A stretch of DNA of 5,980 bases from Lacrimispora sp. 210928-DFI.3.58 (GCF_020554865.1 NZ_JAJCIC010000077.1:1-5980); one strand, 5' to 3'; positions 1 to 5,975 are shown, counted from the stretch's first letter. The notes: a model not told the origin generated them from the sequence alone. Translations and numbers: made by a program.

Positions 1-54
1 TGGAGCACCACCTTGCCAAGGTGGGGGCCGCGGGTTCGAATCCCGTCTCGCGCT
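1..54 (+). tRNA. tRNA-Gly (anticodon GCC), 3' part only
   Basis: This is the 3' portion of a glycine tRNA cut by the window edge. The D-stem 3' strand GAGC (3-6) leads into an anticodon stem of CCACC (8-12) and GGTGG (20-24) around the loop TTGCCAA, with anticodon GCC at 15-17. The T-arm is GCGGG (30-34), loop TTCGAAT, CCCGT (42-46). The acceptor 3' strand CTCGCGC (47-53) and discriminator T54 follow. CCA is not encoded, because the sequence continues directly into TCTTTT. The missing 5' strand of the acceptor stem should read GCGCGAG. U at the discriminator position is normal for bacterial tRNA-Gly. Confidence 0.96.
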
Positions 55-66
55 TCTTTTTTATAT

Positions 67-105
67 AGTGGAGAACCTTGATTTTATCAGGATTCTCCAC
101 TTTTT
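67..105 (+). terminator. Rho-independent terminator of the tRNA-Gly unit
   Basis: A hairpin has arms 67-81 and 87-101. The outer nine base pairs are perfect (AGTGGAGAA with TTCTCCACT). The inner part has one mismatch and one G-T pair, and the loop is TTTTA. The last stem T begins a run of five T (101-105), followed by G and four more T. It lies 13 bases after the tRNA and isolates it from the downstream genes. Confidence 0.9.
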
Positions 106-272
106 GTTTTATGCCTTTGTACTACCCCTTTTCTTAACATTTGAAGCCACTTTTTGAAAACACTGTAAGACAGAGCTTTTTCTCCTGGGTTTTATGGGGT
201 ATTTTGGCTCCTTTTGAGTTTGGATCCCGTTTCCCGCTCTTTTGTATAAAGAAATATTGGTAATATTAATAG
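106..272. other. Non-coding spacer with a degenerate tRNA-Gly 3' end
   Basis: No open reading frame with a ribosome site and no RNA fold is convincing here. The one structured element is at 218-238, which matches the 3' end of the tRNA-Gly (34-54) at 17 of 21 positions by eye and is likewise followed by CTTTT. The last 25 bases before the promoter are very AT-rich, with AATATT repeated at 253-258 and 262-267, and could act as an UP element. Confidence 0.5.
218..238 (+). repeat. Imperfect second copy of the tRNA-Gly 3' end
   Basis: Aligning 218-238 with tRNA positions 34-54 gives mismatches only at 221, 223, 231 and 234. The stretch ATCCCGT is identical, and the end CCCGCT resembles the usual tRNA-Gly acceptor end even more than the intact tRNA does. 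No D-arm or anticodon arm is visible upstream, so it is not a functional tRNA. It could be the relic of a decayed second tRNA-Gly or of a tRNA attachment site, or a chance match. Confidence 0.4.
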
Positions 273-301
273 TTGACAATATCCTATTGATTTGGTAGGA
301 T
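273..301 (+). promoter_or_regulatory. Sigma-A-type promoter of the ABC transporter operon
   Basis: A perfect -35 hexamer TTGACA (273-278) is followed, after a 17-base spacer, by TAGGAT (296-301) as -10 (4 of 6 consensus bases). TATTAT at 301-306 is a better hexamer but sits 22 bases from the -35 element. Transcription would start near 308, giving a leader of only about 35 bases before the first start codon. That is too short for a riboswitch. AT-rich sequence upstream may serve as an UP element. Confidence 0.7.
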
Positions 302-304
302 ATT
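278..304. promoter_or_regulatory. Perfect inverted repeat, probable operator
   Basis: AATATCCTA (278-286) and TAGGATATT (296-304) are exact reverse complements separated by TTGATTTGG. The repeat runs from the last base of the -35 hexamer through the -10 hexamer, so a bound dimer would block RNA polymerase. It lies upstream of the expected transcription start and is therefore more likely a DNA site than an RNA hairpin. Half-site centres are 18 base pairs apart. No regulator gene lies in the window, so its protein is unknown. Confidence 0.6.
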
Positions 305-331
305 ATGAGTTAGGATAAACTAATTGATTGT

Positions 332-336
332 GAGGA
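332..336 (+). promoter_or_regulatory. Ribosome binding site fixing a TTG start at 343
   Basis: GAGGA lies six bases before TTG at 343. The codon directly upstream in the same frame is TAA (340-342), so translation cannot start earlier. The next in-frame GTG (367) and ATG (379) have no comparable site. Confidence 0.75.
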
Positions 337-342
337 ATTTAA

Positions 343-963
343 TTGCGCTATATATGGATAAATCCTGTGGTGGACCGGATGTATGACCGCAGCTGTCTTC
401 ATCTGCTGTTGCAGAAACATGGATACCTGCGGGTAGAGTGCCGGGAGAACTGGGGACAGAGGGTGCTTAAAGAGTATAAAAGGTTGGCAGAGAGCTCGCA
501 AGTGCCTGTAGCTGATGTGCGCTGTCCGAAGGTGTGGAAGCTGTTGGAGGAAAGGTACAAAGGCAATGGTATCCTGATTCCTGCCATTGAACCCATTCTC
601 ATGCATTGTGCAAGGGAGATTGCCGGAAGAGAGGAATTAAAGGGGAAGGCCAAAGTCATCACAACGCCATGTGAAATACTGGCAGATATAGGAAATAAGG
701 CTAAGCTTCCTGAGACACGTTTTGTATCATGGAAACAATTTCTACTGGAGCTTGGAGAGAGGTTGGAATCAGAGAAGTTGGAGTCCAGCCCGATCCCGCC
801 AGGATTTTTCCAAAATCTGCAATGCCTGGTGGTAAGTATTACAGGTGAAGATGAGGTATGCAGCTATCTGAAAAACGGGGATTACGGGGCAGCACGTATG
901 ATAGAGCTGCTCTGGTGCAGAGATGGCTGTCATCATGGAGATGGGGTGATTGATCTTGAATAG
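343..963 (+). CDS. Small cysteine-rich protein resembling a shortened [FeFe]-hydrogenase H-cluster domain
   Basis: This 206-residue soluble protein has no signal peptide or membrane segment, and its function is unknown. It has nine cysteines. Four of them (C61, C110, C192, C196) occur in the order and local context of the H-cluster ligands of [FeFe]-hydrogenase large subunits (Fe_hyd_lg_C family). RCPKVWKLLEERY (60-72) resembles the CCPGW segment, ITTPC (106-110) the MPCTAK segment, and IELLWCRDGCHHGDG (187-201) the E-x-M-x-C-x-x-G-C-x-x-G-G-G segment. LHLLLQKHGYLRV (19-31) and FVSWKQFLLEL (127-137) also fit conserved flanking helices. Differences are clear: R60 replaces the proton-transfer cysteine, the lysine of PCxxK is missing, and the domain is much shorter than the usual 300-350 residues. 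Hydrogenase activity is therefore unlikely; Fe-S binding or sensing is inference. The gene starts with TTG, heads the transporter operon and overlaps the permease gene by 14 bases. An unrelated cysteine-rich family remains possible. Confidence 0.6.
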   Translation: MRYIWINPVVDRMYDRSCLHLLLQKHGYLRVECRENWGQRVLKEYKRLAESSQVPVADVRCPKVWKLLEERYKGNGILIPAIEPILMHCAREIAGREELKGKAKVITTPCEILADIGNKAKLPETRFVSWKQFLLELGERLESEKLESSPIPPGFFQNLQCLVVSITGEDEVCSYLKNGDYGAARMIELLWCRDGCHHGDGVIDLE

Positions 964-1723
964 ATGGAAAAAGTTTATAGCGCCAGCCATAGGCCTTATC
1001 ATCCTGTTTTTGACGTGGTACGGAATCTGCAGGCTGCAGATATTCAGCGCCTATGTGCTCCCGGCTCCTTCAAAGGTCTGGGGGAGTTTCTGGAAAACGC
1101 TGGTATCAGGAGAAATTTTCCGGGATATTGTGATCAGTCTGGGGAGAGTGTTAAAGGGATTTTCCATTGCATTTGTTCTGGCATTTCTTTTGGGAATGAT
1201 ACGCACAATGATTCCGGCCTCCGGACAATTTTATGAGCATTTCGTGCAATTCTTCCGCAATGTACCGCCTTTAAGCCTGATCCCCCTTTTAATTCTGTGG
1301 TGTGGGATCGGGGAGACGACGAAGACAGTGATCATTGTGCTGGCTTCCTTTTTCCCAATGTATCTGAATATTGTGAAGGGTTTTACCGGCTGCGATCAGA
1401 AGCTTTTGGAGGTTGGAAATGTATTTGGATACTCTCGGTTTGAGCGGTTTACGAAGATCATGCTCCCATATGCGTCTGCGGATATCCTGGTGGGCATGAG
1501 GATCGGATTGGGCTATAGCTGGCGTGCGATCATTGGAGCAGAGATGGTGGCGGCTTCTTCCGGCTTGGGGCATATGATCCTCTTTGCCCAGCAGATGTCA
1601 AGAACAGATAAGGTGATCGTGGGAATCCTGGTGATCGGTCTGATTGGATATGCGACAGACTGCATTTTTGGATGTGTAATTAAAAAAATGTTGAAAGGAT
1701 CTTGCAAAAATGGCTGGAATTGA
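950..1723 (+). CDS. ABC transporter permease, SsuC/TauC/ThiX-type
   Basis: This 257-residue inner-membrane subunit belongs to the binding-protein-dependent transport permease family (BPD_transp_1). After a basic N-terminus there are about six hydrophobic segments: roughly 11-28, 69-88, 106-120, 124-142, 181-203 and 222-245. YVLPAPSKVW (35-44) is the typical N-terminal signature of the sulfonate/taurine/pyrimidine-precursor subgroup. The cytoplasmic coupling (EAA) loop lies near 153-173, with G160 and the I-M-L-P end at 170-173; it contacts the ATPase. The start is TTG at 950, because the preceding in-frame codon is TGA (947-949). GGAG at 937-940 is nine bases upstream. TTG at 956 is the only close alternative. 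The gene overlaps the preceding gene by 14 bases and the ATPase gene by 14 bases, suggesting translational coupling. The transported compound cannot be told from this subunit. Confidence 0.92.
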   Translation: MILNRWKKFIAPAIGLIILFLTWYGICRLQIFSAYVLPAPSKVWGSFWKTLVSGEIFRDIVISLGRVLKGFSIAFVLAFLLGMIRTMIPASGQFYEHFVQFFRNVPPLSLIPLLILWCGIGETTKTVIIVLASFFPMYLNIVKGFTGCDQKLLEVGNVFGYSRFERFTKIMLPYASADILVGMRIGLGYSWRAIIGAEMVAASSGLGHMILFAQQMSRTDKVIVGILVIGLIGYATDCIFGCVIKKMLKGSCKNGWN

Positions 1724-2426
1724 GCTCGTTGACGTCCAAAAGCGCTATAAGGTAGATGGAAAAACCGTGCAGGTGCTTTCGGGAATCCATATGAAGGTTC
1801 CCAAAGAGAGCATTACGGTTATTCTGGGGAAAAGCGGCTGTGGCAAGACGACCCTTCTGCGGCTGGTAGGAGGCCTTGAGGAGCCAGATGGGGGAGAGAT
1901 CCTATATGGAGAGTCCCACCGGACTGCCTTTGTATTTCAGGAGCCCAGATTGATGCCGTGGCTGAATGTGGCAGACAATATACGTTTCGGACTAAAGAAA
2001 AAGGAGATGGATCCGGATGAAATCCAGTCGATCATACATACAGTAGGGCTGGATGGATTTGAAAAGGCCTATCCTTCCCAGCTGTCTGGAGGAATGCAGC
2101 AGAGGACCTCCATTGCAAGGGCCTTGGCCTACAGACCATCCTTTATCATGATGGATGAACCGTTTGCAGCTCTGGACTATTTTACAAGGGAGCAGATGCA
2201 GAAGGAACTTTTGCGGGTTCAGCGCATTCAGGGTGCCAGTATCCTGTTTGTGACGCACAGCATTGATGAGGCGCTTTTGCTGGGAAATAAGATCATAATT
2301 ATTGAAAATGGGCGGGTGAAGACAGAATTTGAACTGCCTAAAACAGAGAAGTTTCGGAATCTTCTGGACGAGACATTTATTGAACTAAAACGCGATATCA
2401 TTAAAAATTTAAATAATGATAAATAA
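1710..2426 (+). CDS. ABC transporter ATP-binding protein, SsuB/TauB-type
   Basis: This 238-residue ATPase powers the importer from the cytoplasmic face. All nucleotide-binding motifs are intact: Walker A GKSGCGKT (40-47), Q-loop Q77 in FQEPRLMPW (a hallmark of the nitrate/sulfonate/taurine subfamily), signature LSGGMQQR (125-132), Walker B FIMMDEP (145-151), D-loop ALD (154-156) and switch histidine H183. Its length is normal for a single-domain subunit with no regulatory extension. The ATG at 1710 overlaps the permease gene by 14 bases; AAAGGA at 1694-1699 is a moderate ribosome site with ten bases of spacing. The binding-protein gene follows after 22 bases. The family is certain; the substrate is not. 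Confidence 0.96.
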   Translation: MAGIELVDVQKRYKVDGKTVQVLSGIHMKVPKESITVILGKSGCGKTTLLRLVGGLEEPDGGEILYGESHRTAFVFQEPRLMPWLNVADNIRFGLKKKEMDPDEIQSIIHTVGLDGFEKAYPSQLSGGMQQRTSIARALAYRPSFIMMDEPFAALDYFTREQMQKELLRVQRIQGASILFVTHSIDEALLLGNKIIIIENGRVKTEFELPKTEKFRNLLDETFIELKRDIIKNLNNDK

Positions 2427-2448
2427 AACAAAATGAGGAGGAAAATTT

Positions 2449-3498
2449 ATGCGAAGGATTGTATCGATGGCGCTTGCAGTGTGCATGTGCGCGTCAGTTC
2501 TCACCGGGTGCTCCGGAGGGGCAGTACAGAAAGAGACAACGGCAGCTGCCCAGACAGAAAGTATAAAAGAGGAGGAAACCACTGCTGAGGCAGAGACTCA
2601 GGAGGAAACAGAGGCAACAAAAGAGGCAGGGACAACGCTGGACAAGCTGGTATTTACGTATGTAACCTCCCCCTTAAATGTGCCAACGATCGTTGAAAAG
2701 GAAAAAGGCATTTTCGCTGATACCTTTGCAGATCAGGGAATTTCGGTAGAATATGCAGAGCTGACCTCAGGAGCAGACCAGACTCAGGCTCTGGCTTCCG
2801 GAGATGTTCAGGTGCTCTACGCAGTAGGTGCAACCTCTGTGATCCTCTCGGCTGCAAACGGTGCTGACATCAAGGTCCTGAATATGTACAGCCGTTCTCC
2901 AAAGGCATTCTGCCTCTATTCAAAGGATGACAGCCTCACAAGCCCTGAAGCCTTAAAGGGCAAGACTGTTGCAGGCCCTGTGGGAACGAACCTGCACGAG
3001 CTGCTGGTAGCATACCTGGCAACTGCCGGAATGACCATTGAGGATGTCAACTTTGTCAACATGTCAATACCGGATGCCAATGCAGGCTTAGAGAATGGAA
3101 GTGTCGATGTGGCGATGCTTGCAGGTCCAACAGCTTACCAGGCAGAAAAACAGGGACGCCATCTGGTGACAAACGGACAGGGACTGATCAATGCCATTAT
3201 TGCTGTGGCAGTGAGGGACGACTTCTATCAGGAGCATCCAGAGGTGATCGAGGGCTTAATGGAAGCACAGAATACCATTGCTGATTTTATGACAGAGAAT
3301 CCGGAGGAGACCACAGAGCTTGTGGCAAAGTCTCTGGATCTGGATACAGAGGCAGTAAAAGAGATGGAGCCTCTCTATGATTTCTCCCTGGAGCTTACGG
3401 ATGCTGACAGAGAAGGTTTTCAGAGGACAGCAGACTTTATGCTGGAGACTGGGATGATAGAGAATGCAGTGGATGTAAATACATTGTTTTACAAATAA
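2449..3498 (+). CDS. ABC transporter substrate-binding lipoprotein, NMT1/THI5/SsuA-like
   Basis: This 349-residue extracellular receptor delivers substrate to the permease. The N-terminus is a lipoprotein signal with lipobox LTGC (18-21), so C21 should be lipidated and anchor the protein outside the membrane. Residues 24-62 form a low-complexity Thr/Glu/Ala linker, common in Gram-positive lipoproteins. The two-lobed binding domain starts near 66 and shows family features: SPLNVPTIVEKEKGIFAD (74-91), QALASGDVQ (113-121), LKGKTVAGPVGTNLHELL (169-186) and a second-lobe NAGLENGSVDVAML (211-224). Proteins of this group bind sulfonates, taurine, nitrate, thiamine pyrimidine precursors and riboflavin, so fold alone does not give the ligand. 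The ATG has an excellent GAGGAGG site (2435-2441) seven bases upstream, probably giving higher translation than the other transporter genes. It is the last gene of the operon, just before a terminator. Confidence 0.93.
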   Translation: MRRIVSMALAVCMCASVLTGCSGGAVQKETTAAAQTESIKEEETTAEAETQEETEATKEAGTTLDKLVFTYVTSPLNVPTIVEKEKGIFADTFADQGISVEYAELTSGADQTQALASGDVQVLYAVGATSVILSAANGADIKVLNMYSRSPKAFCLYSKDDSLTSPEALKGKTVAGPVGTNLHELLVAYLATAGMTIEDVNFVNMSIPDANAGLENGSVDVAMLAGPTAYQAEKQGRHLVTNGQGLINAIIAVAVRDDFYQEHPEVIEGLMEAQNTIADFMTENPEETTELVAKSLDLDTEAVKEMEPLYDFSLELTDADREGFQRTADFMLETGMIENAVDVNTLFYK

Positions 3499-3511
3499 GG
3501 ATCATTGAAAC

Positions 3512-3595
3512 GGGCCTGATTCCGGCCGCCTTTTGAGCTGAAACAGATGTGAAAGCTGAAAGGCAGCCGGGTCAGGTCTTCTTTTATTTTCTTTA
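3512..3595 (+). terminator. Long rho-independent terminator of the transporter operon
   Basis: The left arm begins at CCTGATTCCGGCCGCC (3515-3530) and continues to AGCT; it pairs with the right arm ending GGCAGCCGGGTCAGG (3562-3576). Small bulges and a few G-T pairs interrupt the stem, which can be extended outward to 3512 and 3579. The right arm is followed by a T-rich tract, TCTTCTTTTATTTTCTTT. The hairpin starts 14 bases after the binding-protein stop codon. No T-tract exists on the opposite side, so it appears to work in one direction only. Confidence 0.85.
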
Positions 3596-3606
3596 TAGAG
3601 GTTGTA

Positions 3607-3615
3607 TGGTATAAT
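3607..3615 (+). promoter_or_regulatory. Extended -10 promoter of the purine salvage genes
   Basis: TGGTATAAT (3607-3615) is a perfect TATAAT with the upstream TG of an extended -10 element. At 17-base spacing the -35 position (3587-3592, TTTTCT) is weak and lies in the T-tract of the preceding terminator, so the extended -10 must carry recognition. The leader would be about 40 bases and shows no riboswitch fold. Confidence 0.7.
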
Positions 3616-3660
3616 TTTTTCAAAAGATAACATGGTGCTGAACATAAAAGGAGGTTCCAC

Positions 3661-4494
3661 ATGAATCAGGTATACGAAAAGCTGACAACATGCTACGAAA
3701 GTATCAAAGCCCGCATCCCCTTTGAACCGAAGATCGCTCTGGTCCTGGGCTCCGGACTGGGGGATTATGCAGACACGGTTCAGGCAGAGGCCGTGATAGG
3801 ATATCATGAGATAAAAGGATTTCCGGTATCAACAGTAGCGGGGCATAAGGGCTGCTTTGTATTTGCGCATATAGGCAGTGTTCCCGTTGTGATGATGCAG
3901 GGGCGCATACATTACTATGAAGGATACCATATGACAGATGTGGTTCTGCCCGTCAGGCTCATGAAGCTTATGGGAGCGGAGATATTGTTCCTCACAAATG
4001 CTGCCGGTGGCGTGAATGCAGGCTTTTGTGCAGGAGATTTTATGATGATCACAGACCAGATATCCTCCTTCGTGCCATCGCCCTTGATCGGGCCGAATAT
4101 AGAAGAGCTGGGAGTACGTTTCTGTGATATGAGTGAGGTCTATGATAAGCAGCTTCAGGCCATCCTGCGCAGCAGTGCAGAGGATTTGGGCATTGATTTA
4201 AAGGAAGGAGTATATATGCAGCTGACAGGGCCTGCATATGAAACACCGGCGGAGGTGAGGATGGTCCGCACCCTGGGAGGGGATGCCGTAGGGATGAGTA
4301 CCGCTTGCGAGGCTGTGGCGGCCAATCACATGGGGATGAAGATCTGCGGCATTTCTTGCATTTCCAATTTGGCCTGCGGAATGACGGATCAGCCCTTGAG
4401 CCATGAGGAAGTAAAGGAAACAGGTGAGCGCGTGGCTCCTCTGTTTAAGCAGCTGGTGACAGAGGCTGTGATACGGATGGGAAAAGAAAGGTAA
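3661..4494 (+). CDS. Purine nucleoside phosphorylase, trimeric 6-oxopurine type
   Basis: This 277-residue cytoplasmic enzyme splits purine (deoxy)nucleosides with phosphate into base and (deoxy)ribose-1-phosphate. Length and motifs fit the trimeric PunA/PNP family rather than the hexameric DeoD type. Phosphate-binding elements are GSGLG (30-34), H62 in AGHKG and R82 with H84 in GRIHYYEG. The NAAGG motif is at 113-117. The base-binding pair is E194 (in PAYET) and N236 (in CISN), corresponding to Glu201 and Asn243 of human PNP, which select inosine and guanosine over adenosine. M212 and S213 line the ribose site. H248 in HEEV matches the histidine that contacts the sugar 5'-hydroxyl, arguing against a methylthioadenosine phosphorylase. 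The ATG at 3661 has an excellent AAAAGGAGG site (3646-3654). The deaminase gene follows after 33 bases with no terminator, so the two form one unit. Confidence 0.94.
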   Translation: MNQVYEKLTTCYESIKARIPFEPKIALVLGSGLGDYADTVQAEAVIGYHEIKGFPVSTVAGHKGCFVFAHIGSVPVVMMQGRIHYYEGYHMTDVVLPVRLMKLMGAEILFLTNAAGGVNAGFCAGDFMMITDQISSFVPSPLIGPNIEELGVRFCDMSEVYDKQLQAILRSSAEDLGIDLKEGVYMQLTGPAYETPAEVRMVRTLGGDAVGMSTACEAVAANHMGMKICGISCISNLACGMTDQPLSHEEVKETGERVAPLFKQLVTEAVIRMGKER

Positions 4495-4527
4495 CCAAAG
4501 GGCAGTGAGGACAGAAGGGAGAGCAGA

Positions 4528-5814
4528 ATGAATATTCGCTTTTACAGAGTAAAGCTAATGACAATGGAAGATGGGACAGACATCATTCATGACGGAGAGC
4601 TTTGGGTGGAGGGAAAGAAGATCACCTATGCAGGAAGCCAGAGAGACATTCAGGGGCATTTTCCGCCAAAATGGGACAGAGAGATCGATGGCAAGGGGAA
4701 TCTGCTGCTGCCTGGCTTCAAAAACGCCCATACTCATTCTGCTATGACCTTCCTGCGTTCCTATGCAGATGATCTTCCGCTTCTTGACTGGCTGAATAAA
4801 CAGGTATTCCCCATGGAAGCAAAGCTTCAGGGGGATGACATTTATCTTCTGTGCAAGCTGGCACTGATGGAATATCTTACAAGCGGCATCACAGCCAATT
4901 TTGACATGTATTTTCAGCCAAGGCAGATTGCAAGATCATCTGCTGACTGTGGCTTCCGAACAGTTCTTGCGGGTGCGCTGAATGATTTTGTTTCATCTAT
5001 TGAAGAGGAGGAGGAAAATTATGTGGAGCTGAACCATTTCCATCCTCTGATACGCTACCATTTGGGATTTCATGGAGAATATACTACAGGGAAAGAGCGG
5101 TTAAGGGGCATTGCCCGTTTGGCAGAAAAATATAAGGCACCAGTATTTTCACACAATTCAGAAAGTATTTCTGAAGTAGAGCAGTGCATCCAGCGGAATG
5201 GAACAACGCCAACCGTTTATCTGGACAGCTTAGGGATCTTCCAATATGGAGGCGGAGGATATCACTGCATACATATGAGCCAGGAAGATTTGGAAATATT
5301 TAAAAAAAGGGGGCTGTGGGCAGTAACGAACCCCGGGTCAAATGTGAAGTTGGCCAGCGGTATTGCACCTGTACAGAAAATGATGGATATGGGGATCCAT
5401 CTGGCAATCGGAACAGATGGGCCTGCCAGCAATAATTGTCTGGATATGTTCCGGGAAATGTTCCTGACAACAGGACTGGGAAAGTTGCGGGAACAGAATG
5501 CTGCGGCTGTGGAGGCAGACCATGTGCTTTGGATGGCGACTGTGGGAGGAGCTCATGCAATGGGCCTTTGGGATTGTGATACCCTGACGGCGGGAAAATG
5601 TGCGGACCTGATCATGATCGACCTGCACCAGCCCAATATGCAGCCTGAAAATAATCTGGGCAAGAATCTGGTTTACAGCGGAAGCAAACAGAATGTGAAG
5701 ATGACAATGGTAAATGGGAATATTCTCTATGAAAATGGGACATTCTATATTGGAGAAGAGCCAGAGTGGATCTACCGAAAAGCCAATGAGATCATCAATA
5801 AATGTCGGAATTGA
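4528..5814 (+). CDS. mtaD: Amidohydrolase, MtaD-like adenine nucleoside / MTA / SAH deaminase
   Basis: This 428-residue cytoplasmic metal-dependent deaminase belongs to the amidohydrolase superfamily (TrzN/AtzB/MtaD branch). A small beta domain at both ends wraps a TIM barrel. Metal and catalytic residues are complete: HxH at H68 and H70 (NAHTH), H209 and E212 in SHNSES, H246 in YHCIH, and D297 in GTDGPASNN. W88 and E97 in the segment DWLNKQVFPME match substrate-site residues of characterised MTA/SAH deaminases. The expected reaction is hydrolytic loss of the 6-amino group from S-adenosylhomocysteine, 5'-methylthioadenosine, 5'-deoxyadenosine or adenosine, giving the inosine analogue. The upstream phosphorylase prefers exactly such 6-oxopurine products. 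ATG at 4528 has AAGGGAG (4515-4521) six bases upstream. No terminator hairpin follows the stop codon. The exact substrate is open, since family members vary; guanine or chlorohydrolase-like activity cannot be excluded. Confidence 0.87.
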   Translation: MNIRFYRVKLMTMEDGTDIIHDGELWVEGKKITYAGSQRDIQGHFPPKWDREIDGKGNLLLPGFKNAHTHSAMTFLRSYADDLPLLDWLNKQVFPMEAKLQGDDIYLLCKLALMEYLTSGITANFDMYFQPRQIARSSADCGFRTVLAGALNDFVSSIEEEEENYVELNHFHPLIRYHLGFHGEYTTGKERLRGIARLAEKYKAPVFSHNSESISEVEQCIQRNGTTPTVYLDSLGIFQYGGGGYHCIHMSQEDLEIFKKRGLWAVTNPGSNVKLASGIAPVQKMMDMGIHLAIGTDGPASNNCLDMFREMFLTTGLGKLREQNAAAVEADHVLWMATVGGAHAMGLWDCDTLTAGKCADLIMIDLHQPNMQPENNLGKNLVYSGSKQNVKMTMVNGNILYENGTFYIGEEPEWIYRKANEIINKCRN

Positions 5815-5853
5815 AGAAGCAGAATAAAAAATTAAAAAAATACAAAAAAATTG
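5815..5853. other. A-rich tract upstream of tandem promoters
   Basis: The bases between the deaminase stop and the first -35 hexamer are almost entirely A and T, with repeated A runs directly upstream of position 5854. Such tracts serve as UP elements that bind the RNA polymerase alpha subunit at strong promoters. No hairpin terminator for the deaminase unit is visible. Confidence 0.55.
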
Positions 5854-5882
5854 TTGACAAAGGTCGAAAGGTTTGATATTAT
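5854..5882 (+). promoter_or_regulatory. Strong sigma-A promoter, first of a tandem pair
   Basis: TTGACA (5854-5859) is followed at exactly 17 bases by TATTAT (5877-5882), with TG at 5874-5875 making an extended -10. No coding sequence follows within the window. The consensus quality, A-rich upstream tract and a second similar promoter 93 bases further on suggest a stable-RNA operon downstream. Confidence 0.88.
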
Positions 5883-5946
5883 ATAACTCGCGCTGAGGTG
5901 AGAAACAAAGAAAGCCAAAAGCACAAAAGAAAAAATAAAAAAGTTG

Positions 5947-5975
5947 TTGACAAAAGCAAATAACTGTGATAAGAT
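5947..5975 (+). promoter_or_regulatory. Strong sigma-A promoter, second of a tandem pair
   Basis: TTGACA (5947-5952), a 17-base spacer and TAAGAT (5970-5975) form the promoter, again with TG one base before the -10 hexamer and an A-rich tract upstream. Both copies share TTGTTGACAAA (5851-5861 and 5944-5954). Transcription would start near 5982, beyond the window. The tandem layout matches P1/P2 promoters of Firmicute rRNA operons. Confidence 0.85.

Noticed and set aside
302..342. Possible riboswitch ahead of the transporter operon
   Set aside because: The leader from the predicted start is only about 35 bases, with no TPP, purine or other conserved core. The strong palindrome lies in the promoter, not in the transcript.
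310..1002. Reverse-strand and alternative-frame reading frames opposite the first gene
   Set aside because: They lack ribosome sites and protein-like composition and lie fully against the cysteine-rich gene, which has a promoter, a ribosome site and coupling to the permease.
964..1236. A 90-residue reading frame starting at ATG 964 right after the first gene
   Set aside because: It lies inside the permease gene in another frame. The permease frame encodes a complete, family-typical membrane protein.
2544..2634. Repetitive GA/CA-rich stretch in the binding-protein gene as a possible DNA repeat
   Set aside because: It encodes the Thr/Glu-rich linker common behind Gram-positive lipoprotein signals. 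The repeat units are irregular, so composition bias explains it.
3502..3807. Reverse-strand reading frame across the terminator and the start of the phosphorylase
   Set aside because: It runs through a clear hairpin terminator, a promoter and the phosphorylase start, and has no ribosome site.
5300..5628. Reverse-strand reading frames opposite the deaminase
   Set aside because: They are shadows of the amidohydrolase metal-binding region, with no start signals of their own.
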